From positions 84,156,027 through 84,220,026 of the forward strand of contig CM059187.1 of the NCBI GenBank assembly GCA_030323885.1: 64,000 bases of DNA. Direction: 5' to 3'. The translations under genes and the position numbers were made by a program. Numbering within the stretch: the first letter of the stretch is position 1; the number at the start of each line of letters is the position of its first letter. The notes under the pieces were generated by a model. It did no database searches. It saw nothing but the letters and a program-made list of their open reading frames with translations, and had not been told where the DNA came from. This DNA is from Branchipolynoe longqiensis. Its lineage: Eukaryota; Annelida; Polychaeta; Phyllodocida; Polynoidae. Below, piece by piece: positions 58,071-64,000 of this stretch.

Positions 58071-59959
58071 ATGGTGTCTGAAGAGACACAAACATATGTA
58101 AGCAAGTTTAAGGCAGGCAATATCCTGAACTGTTTACAAAACTGGTGTAATATTACAACTGATAGCGAAATTTTGGACATTGTTAAAGGGGTTCAAATAC
58201 CGTTCACAGACATACCAAAACAGAAAAGAGTTCCGTTCCCATATAAATTTAACACAGAAGAAAAACTACAAATTGATTTTCAGGTTTCTCTTTTTGAGAC
58301 AAAGAGAATTATTGAACGAGTACAAAACACAGAAGGACAGTTTATTTCTAATGTTTTTTCTAGGCCGAAACCAAATGGCGAAATTCGCATGATTTTGGAT
58401 TTAACAAAATTAAATGAATCGGTTACATACAAACATTTTAAAATGTTCTCATTAGAAACGGCGAGAGATTTAATTACGCCGGAAGCCTGGCTCGCCAGTG
58501 TAGACTTAAGAGATGCGTATTACACAGTCTCCATTTGCAAAGAACACAGACAATTTCTGAGATTTATTTGGAACGGTACCCTCTTCCAATTTACATGCAT
58601 GCCTAATGGTCTAGCTTGCGCACCTCGACTGTTTACAAAGTTATTAAAACCTGTTTTTGCAGTCATGGGTAGAATAGGACACACAATGTTCCCATACATA
58701 GATGATTCATTTATTATGGCAGAATCCTTTGACAAATGCCAAACAGCAGTTAATGATTTGTGTGATTTATTAACAGATTTAGGTTTTTACATTCATGACA
58801 AGAAATCTGTTTTCGTCCCGAATAGGGAATTAAAATGCTTAGGTTTTCTGATTAACACCAAAGCCATGACCGTATCTCTAACGGAACAGAAACTACAGAA
58901 GTTTCATGACACAGCCTCCCAGCTGCTTGACATATCCAGGCCAAAGATTAGACAGGTCGCCGTCCTTATCGGTATAATGGTCTCGTATGCACCGGCTGTT
59001 CTTTATGGAGCGGCGCATATCAAGTCTCTAGAAATAGACAAGAATAGAGCGTTAGCACGCACAAAAGGTAACTTCGAAAGACCAATGAACATTTCCCAAG
59101 ACGGGTGTAAAGACATTTTTTGGTGGATCGAGAATATTAATAACTCTCCCAATCCCATTCGAATGGGTCAACCCAACACGGTAGTTACTACCGATGCTTC
59201 ATTACAAGGTTGGGGAGCTCATCGAAATGATGTAGCAACAAGGGGTAGATGGTTAGAAAACGAAAAATCAGACCATATTAATGTTCTTGAATTAAGAGCG
59301 ATTTACTTGGGCCTTTTGAGTCTAATTAAAATACCTAAAAATAGGGTTCAACTTCTGACAGATAACACTACAGCTATGGCATATGTCAGGAATATGGGAG
59401 GTACAAAGTCAAAAGAATGCAATAACTTGGCACAGAGTATTTGGAACTGGGCGCAACAACATCAAATATGGTTAACCATATCTCATATCCCAGGGTCGCA
59501 AAACGTCCTGGCTGACAAAAAGAGCAGAGTCTTTCACGATCACTTAGAATGGAAATTAAACACAAAATTTTCAACAAAATTTGTCAACAATGGGGGTCAC
59601 CTACGGTAGACTTATTTGCATCAAGAAATAATTTCAAAATTAACAAATATGTGTCATGGCACCCAGAACCATTTGCTTGGCACATAGATGCTTTCTCACT
59701 GATTTGGGAAAATGAATTTTATTACATCTTTCCCCCCTTTAATATCATTACCAGAGTGGCACGAAAGATAAAGATGGACCGGTCCCACGCCATCCTGATC
59801 GTCCCCGAATGGGACACACAACCGTGGCTAGCGGGACTAGTCTCGACAGCCAGAGACTGCCTCAGATTCCCAAAATCCCGAGGAAATCTAACTCACCAAG
59901 GCCCTCTGGAACATCACGGCAACGTAGCAACAACACCATTGCTTGCATTCCTTTTCTGA
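58071..59959 (+). pseudogene. DIRS element 2 RT/RNase H/methylase-like ORF, one frameshift
   Basis: From the conserved MVSEETQT (58071) the frame runs to 59609 and contains RT motifs VDLRDAYYTVSI, MPNGLACAPRLFTKLL and FPYIDDSF. The RNase H motifs are TTDASLQGWGAHR, NVLELRAIYLG, LTDNTTAMAYV and HIPGSQNVLADKKSR. After LEWKLN the protein continues only in the -1 frame (59549-59959) with VDLFASRNNFKINKYVSW, DAFSLIW, YIFPPFNII and VPEWDTQPW, the methylase-like domain. Element 1 reads straight through the same spot, so a one-base deletion around 59560-59575 (an A/T run) is more likely than programmed frameshifting. All catalytic residues I can recognise are present. Confidence 0.9.
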
Positions 59960-60918
59960 ATAAATACCTAGAACAATTTGGTTTAGACAAAATTACACAA
60001 GAACGGTTGGTGTCGCATGCGTGGAGAAAAGGAACAGTCAAAATGTATACCACATATTTGAAGAAATGGGGCGTTTACTGTCTTATTCAAAAGGTTAAAC
60101 CTATGAATCCAACTATTGCCCAAGTGTGCAGATTTTTCAGGATGTTAGAACAAGATGGGCTAGGTTACGGCGCAATTAATGCTGCCAGGTGTGCTCTCTC
60201 GATCATTCTTCCCAGGTTAGGGGGAGAAACAATGGGTAAACATCACGTAATACACTGGGTACTAAGGGGGATTTATGAACGAAACCCACCTAAACCAAAA
60301 TACGACCGATTTTGGGATGTGTCACTGGTGTTCAAAATGTTTAAGGATTGGCCACATAATAGATTTCTAGATATAAAACAATTAGGGTTTAAGTTAGCAC
60401 TTTTATTACTGTTAGTCACAGGTCATCGAGGCCAAACTATAGTGGCACTTTCACTCGATGGACTGGAAATAGATAGAAGGCAAGCGACCTTCGATTTAAC
60501 AACATTGTTGAAATCTAATCGCATAGGCGACCCTTTGTCATCAATTGATGTAACGCAATTCAAGGACAATCCAAAACTGTGTGTAGTATCTGCGATTAGA
60601 ACATATATATCCAAGACACAAGGAGTTAGAAACTCAAGACAATTATTGATAAGCTTTATTAAGCCACACAAGGGCATTTCAAGGGACACACTCGCCCGTT
60701 GGACAATTAATGTGCTAAAGATGGCAGGAGTGAATACGGACAAATATGCGTCACACTCAACGAGAGGAGCCATGGTGTCAAAGGCACGCCTCCTAGGAAT
60801 TTCGGTCAAGCGCATACTAGCGCATGCAGGATGGAAGACCGAACGATCGTTTGCTAGACATTATAACAAGCGTTTGGAGAAGCCCAGTGGTGTCGCACAA
60901 CGACTGCTACAGCATTAA
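59809..60918 (+). CDS. DIRS element 2 tyrosine recombinase
   Basis: 369 residues, intact. The catalytic set is complete: Arg in LVTGHRGQ, His316 and Arg319 in SHSTRGA, His339 in AHAGWK, and Tyr352 in ARHYNK. N-terminal SAM-like region: KYLEQFGLDKITQERLVSHA and GTVKMYTTYLKKWG. Its function is site-flexible integration of the circular DNA intermediate. The beginning overlaps the end of the RT/methylase ORF by about 150 nt in another frame, as in element 1. The true start may lie downstream of 59809. Confidence 0.9.
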   Translation: MGHTTVASGTSLDSQRLPQIPKIPRKSNSPRPSGTSRQRSNNTIACIPFLNKYLEQFGLDKITQERLVSHAWRKGTVKMYTTYLKKWGVYCLIQKVKPMNPTIAQVCRFFRMLEQDGLGYGAINAARCALSIILPRLGGETMGKHHVIHWVLRGIYERNPPKPKYDRFWDVSLVFKMFKDWPHNRFLDIKQLGFKLALLLLLVTGHRGQTIVALSLDGLEIDRRQATFDLTTLLKSNRIGDPLSSIDVTQFKDNPKLCVVSAIRTYISKTQGVRNSRQLLISFIKPHKGISRDTLARWTINVLKMAGVNTDKYASHSTRGAMVSKARLLGISVKRILAHAGWKTERSFARHYNKRLEKPSGVAQRLLQH

Positions 60919-61049
60919 AAGGTCAAAAAGGTGAGAACATAAGCCTAGTCACAAACAGTGATTTTAACAATGTTCCATACCACAAAAATAAACAGAAAAT
61001 AACATAACAATAACAATTAAATATCAGGATAAAATGATATTACGTAAAG

Positions 61050-61184
61050 TCTCCCTAGCCTGCGGCTAGCCTGAGGCTATATACCGAGGTAAAATAGATT
61101 AGTTAGACGAATCTTACCTTGGTATAGATGATGGATAACTATTGTTTTCCCGAGGTATAAGCCTCGGCTAGACGTGGGTGAGGG
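61050..61184. repeat. DIRS element 2 internal complementary region
   Basis: 61050-61094 is the exact reverse complement of 56004-56048. 61094-61184 is the exact reverse complement of 61320-61410. The two complements meet at one shared base, so this region templates the joined ends of a circle. Confidence 0.95.
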
Positions 61185-61291
61185 CCCACCCTCCACACCC
61201 TACCACGTCTAGACTGTTGCTTGTACCAAGGAAACATTAGTTTTTAGAATTTTTTATTAGAGATCATTTTATCCTGAATTAGTAGGTAAAG

Positions 61292-61410
61292 ATTGCTGGA
61301 CCCGGATGTGCTTACCTCTCCCTCACCCACGTCTAGCCGAGGCTTATACCTCGGGAAAACAATAGTTATCCATCATCTATACCAAGGTAAGATTCGTCTA
61401 ACTAATCTAT
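61292..61410. repeat. DIRS element 2 right terminal repeat
   Basis: The inner 32 bp (61292-61323) match the left repeat in inverted orientation. The outer 91 bp match the internal complementary region. Element 1 has lost this part. Confidence 0.93.
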
Positions 61411-62006
61411 ATATTTGCATAATTGAAGGTTCCATATTTGACCAATCGGTATTTTGTCGAACTAGTAAACATGTTATGAACATAATTGAGTGTCTTACGC
61501 TCTCCTAATTGTTTTACCACCACCACAACCACAACCATCATTTGTGCTAAAGTGAAAATGTGAAAATTTGCATGACCCAAACTTTTGTTCAACTTTTTTC
61601 TTGTAAGACAATCTTTTTTGTTTAACTGTAATCGATAAATCTTGTTTGAATTTGTTGTGTGTGTTAAGATGATGGTACAGATGTGTGTTAAAATTATGTT
61701 ATTAACGGATGTTGCGTGGTTAATTTTAACATAAGTTTTTTTCTTCAAAATCTGTATATCATCAAAATCAAAAAGTTTTTTTTTTCAACATATAAACTTT
61801 AAAATAAACATGAATTTGGTACTTTTTCTGATATTATTTGGAATGTTTTCACTTTTAATTTCCATGTCACAAATGTGGTACCCAGTTTCTGAGAACGACC
61901 TACTTACAGTAGGCAACCCGTCACGTGGTTGACTTCCACAGCACCATCATCAATCAAAAAGTACAAATGTACACCGGTCTTTCATTACTCACCACATTCT
62001 CATTTC
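61411..62006. other. No gene seen
   Basis: AT-rich sequence after the DIRS right end. The open frame on the minus strand at 61407-61748 has no recognisable features. Confidence 0.45.
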
Positions 62007-62261
62007 TTATGGCCGGTGCACACCTACCGTTTGTGCCCCGTTTGTGCGCGCACGTACCTCCCGTTTCGCGCCACAAAAATCGCTAGGTGTGCGCCCCCCG
62101 CGCACACCTACCGATTGCGTATTCGCGACTTTTTCAGGGCTAAAACTGCTTGCTTACGCATACGATTCGCGATTCGAAAAACGAATCGGCCCGTTTTCAG
62201 TTTTAAGCGGATCGGGAGTTTTATGCGCGAATCGTAAACGGTAGGTGTGCACCGGCCATAA
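62007..62261. mobile_element. MITE with perfect 26-bp TIRs
   Basis: 62007-62032 (TTATGGCCGGTGCACACCTA...) and 62236-62261 are exact inverted copies. The 255-bp body is CG-rich and full of CGATTCGCG/CGAATCGG words and has a further internal CACACCTACCG copy. No transposase. Confidence 0.92.
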
Positions 62262-62410
62262 GTTTATTCACAATTAAACTGATTCGTGTAAATTACTAGT
62301 ATCCATGACTAGAAGAGTAAGTGCTGACAAGTGTTATTTTGAAAAATAAAGCTTTAAATTTTATATATTTTTTACAACAACCAACAAAAACAAAACATAC
62401 AAAAACACTA

Positions 62411-62764
62411 AAGTTAAATGTGTATAGCTCGATGGTTTTGATTTTCTGTCAATTTCTTAGATAAATATATTAACTTGATCATTAATCTACATTATCTTAA
62501 TGTGAAGTAACTTGGATTTAGAATAACCACTTTGGGAAATAGTTAAAGTGTAAGCAGGACAATTTTGGCGTGTTTTTTAAAACTCTGACACCATAAACTT
62601 CAGTAGTGACACGGTTAATTAATTGACTTAGTATCCCCTTCTAGTTGCAATAGATACTCATGAAGTGCACTAGTGTCACATTTAGATATGTAGGTCCAAA
62701 TGTAAGTTAGTGTTTTGGTTTCTTCTTGAAAACTGATGCTTTTATAGGATTATGAAACTTTAAG
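62411..62764 (-). mobile_element. MITE family C, reverse copy
   Basis: Reverse of family C with GATGGTTTTGATTTTCTGTC at one end and AGGATTATGAAACTTTAAG at the other. Moderately diverged. Confidence 0.7.
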
Positions 62765-62906
62765 CAAGTAAACAACAAAAGAACCTTTAGCCAAGAAATA
62801 TGATGTTATCTGGTAAAGGTTAGGTGTATTTAAAAAAACAACAGTTACTAACCAGTCAGTAGTCTTTTTTATTTTAACTCTCAAAGTGAAATTGATGGGT
62901 ATATAT

Positions 62907-63651
62907 GGGTCACTCTCCTGAACATTGACCAGAAGTCTCACATGGAGAGTTAAAATCTAATATTTGAATTTTTAACATCTTTTGTTTGCAAATGAAAGCT
63001 GGAAATCTCCCCTTTACACCTATGTAAAATATAAATTTATGAGATAAAAACTAAAGGTGTAGTCCATGATTAAGCTATGTCTTATGGCAGTATAACATGT
63101 GTTGCTCAGATGTAATACATGTTTATGACACCACACAGTCTGCTTAATAAAAATCTAAGCAGAATTAAATAATATCATACTTAAAAGCGTTCTCTGTGGC
63201 GGAGTGGTTAGAGTGTCTGACTTTTTTCTAGGTCAGACTCCTAATCTGAGGGTCGGCGGTTCGATTCCCCATGCCCCCAGCTCTGCCAATTTGGATTTCC
63301 ACCGCTGTGTATAACTTACAGCGTCATCAAAGGCCGGTTGCTCTCATACCATGTCTATGTGGTGTGGGAGGTTAAAAATCCCTTGGGTCGGTAAAAGTGT
63401 AGGCTCGGGCTTTCTATCGACCAGCAGTGTTGAAGACCAGTCGTCTATGACTGAAATTTCCCCTGCTTAAACAACTAATAGACCAATAAAAAAAAAAAAA
63501 ATCATGGCATAATATACAGAAATATGTAATGCTTATATTGATAAAAAAAAAAGTAATTCCCAGCCATGCTTTATTCACTGAATAATTAGTGTACAATATT
63601 TGTGTGGCATCCAGACACCACTGGTTACATCTGTGACGGAAATTTGTAATT
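62907..63651 (+). mobile_element. MITE family B, copy split by SINE-2
   Basis: Left terminus GGGTCACTCTCCTGAACATT. The match to 32893 onward is interrupted at 63189-63500 by SINE-2, resumes at TCATGGCATAATATACAGAA and ends at 63651, so the right TIR is missing. Confidence 0.85.
63189..63500 (+). mobile_element. SINE-2, complete copy with tRNA-like head
   Basis: tRNA-like head with GTGGCGGAGTGGTTAGAGTG (A box region) and GGCGGTTCGATTCCC (B box), then body ACCATGTCTATGTGGTGTGG and AAATCCCTTGGGTCGGT, tail AAGACCAGTCGTCTATGACT, and a 3' A-run at 63487-63500. A reverse copy is at 21100-21340. It is inserted in a family B MITE. Confidence 0.88.
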
Positions 63652-63746
63652 CAAAACACGAGGCGGAACACATAATGTGGAAATTTATTCAGTAGTAGTT
63701 AATCAAGGAGTAATAGTGAACAATGGGTGTAGTGAGCAGGGGCGTT

Positions 63747-64000
63747 TTATCTCAGCCTGGAAAATGGCAACCATCACCCCCATTCACAAGGGTGGAGACA
63801 AACAAAACATGGGAAACTACAGGCCAATATCAATTCTTCAAACCCCAGGCAAGCTCATTGAAAAAGTGTTACATAGACACATCAATGAACACCTGGAAAA
63901 AAATGATATACTAAACGAAAGACAAGGGGGCTTCAGGAAACTGCACTCCACATCAAAAACAATAGCTAACCTAACAAATGACATAATGGCATCAATGAAC
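63747..64000 (+). pseudogene. LINE RT fragment, cut by window end
   Basis: Codes SAWKMATITPIHKGGDKQNM, NYRPISILQTPGKLIEKV, NDILNERQGGFRKLHSTSKT and IANLTNDIMASMN, closely related to residues 45-135 of the RT at 525-1832. It begins abruptly next to a repeat J fragment and continues past the window. Confidence 0.85.

Larger units (their letters stand above)
56004..61410 (+). mobile_element. DIRS-type retroelement 2, structurally complete
   Basis: Left end TTTTACCTCGGTATATAGCC at 56004 and right end ...GACGAATCTTACCTTGG complement finishing at 61410. The inner parts of the two ends share a 32-bp inverted repeat (56042-56073 and 61292-61323). The internal complementary region at 61050-61184 is an exact complement of 45 bp of the left end and 91 bp of the right end. 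Between them are gag, RT/RNase H/methylase-like and recombinase genes. This is the textbook layout of DIRS1-like elements. No target duplication is evident, as expected for recombinase-mediated insertion. Confidence 0.93.

Noticed and set aside
59540..59610. Programmed -1 frameshift in DIRS element 2
   Set aside because: The local AAAATTTT run does not fit a canonical slippery heptamer, and element 1 reads through the same place in one frame. A one-base deletion is simpler.
63189..63280. Stand-alone tRNA gene
   Set aside because: A and B boxes are present, but the sequence continues into a body and A-rich tail that recur at 21100-21340, and the acceptor stem is poor. It is a SINE head.

Overview
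The window looks like a piece of a metazoan nuclear genome, most likely from a marine invertebrate. I cannot name the species. The evidence is spliced genes with GT-AG introns of hundreds to thousands of bases, LINE, SINE and DIRS-type retroelements, many short TIR elements, and microsatellites including about 400 bp of (CA)n. Nothing suggests a prokaryotic, organellar or viral origin.

Only two host genes can be supported. (1) On the minus strand, 5072-4710 is the first coding exon of an NDUFB6-like subunit of mitochondrial complex I. It ends at a perfect GTAAGT donor, and the remaining exons were not found. (2) On the plus strand, fifteen coding exons from 10277 to 33996 assemble without any frame conflict into a 644-residue type I membrane protein. 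It has a signal peptide, two related extracellular modules, a membrane-proximal region, one C-terminal transmembrane helix and a 12-residue tail. Its function is unknown to me.

Everything else is mobile or repetitive. From 1 to 8,000 there are LINE remnants and an inverted pair of MITEs on either side of the NDUFB6 exon. From 8,000 to 34,000 the introns of the 15-exon gene hold SINEs, LINE 3' ends, several MITE families, a 204-bp satellite, and unusual minisatellites built from copies of the gene's own splice junctions. From 34,000 to 39,200 there is a minisatellite containing a stray copy of exon 14, and a 0.9-kb tandem duplication with an insertion in only one copy. From 39,200 to 45,110 lies a decayed DIRS element (gag, RT/RNase H/methyltransferase-like, tyrosine recombinase) with a promoter-like repeat inserted near its left end. 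From 45,090 to 52,120, on the minus strand, lie parts of a second DIRS-order retroelement: a pol, a 1.3-kb tandem duplication of its gag, and a separate intact gag. From 52,120 to 56,000 there are MITEs nested in MITEs and a second promoter-like repeat. From 56,004 to 61,410 lies a structurally complete DIRS element, with left end, internal complementary region and right end, damaged only by one frameshift. From 61,400 to 64,000 there are short TIR elements, a tRNA-derived SINE nested in another element, and a LINE running off the end.

The two DIRS copies encode the expected set: gag-like protein, reverse transcriptase with RNase H and methylase-like domain, and tyrosine recombinase. The complementary ends of the second copy fit the circular-intermediate model known for this order. 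The most unusual signals are splice-junction-derived minisatellites in intron 8, a 980-bp TIR element in intron 11 filled with ACGTA-like words, a family of GC-rich repeats carrying TATA-like and AATAAA signals, and a shared terminal signature at six loci.
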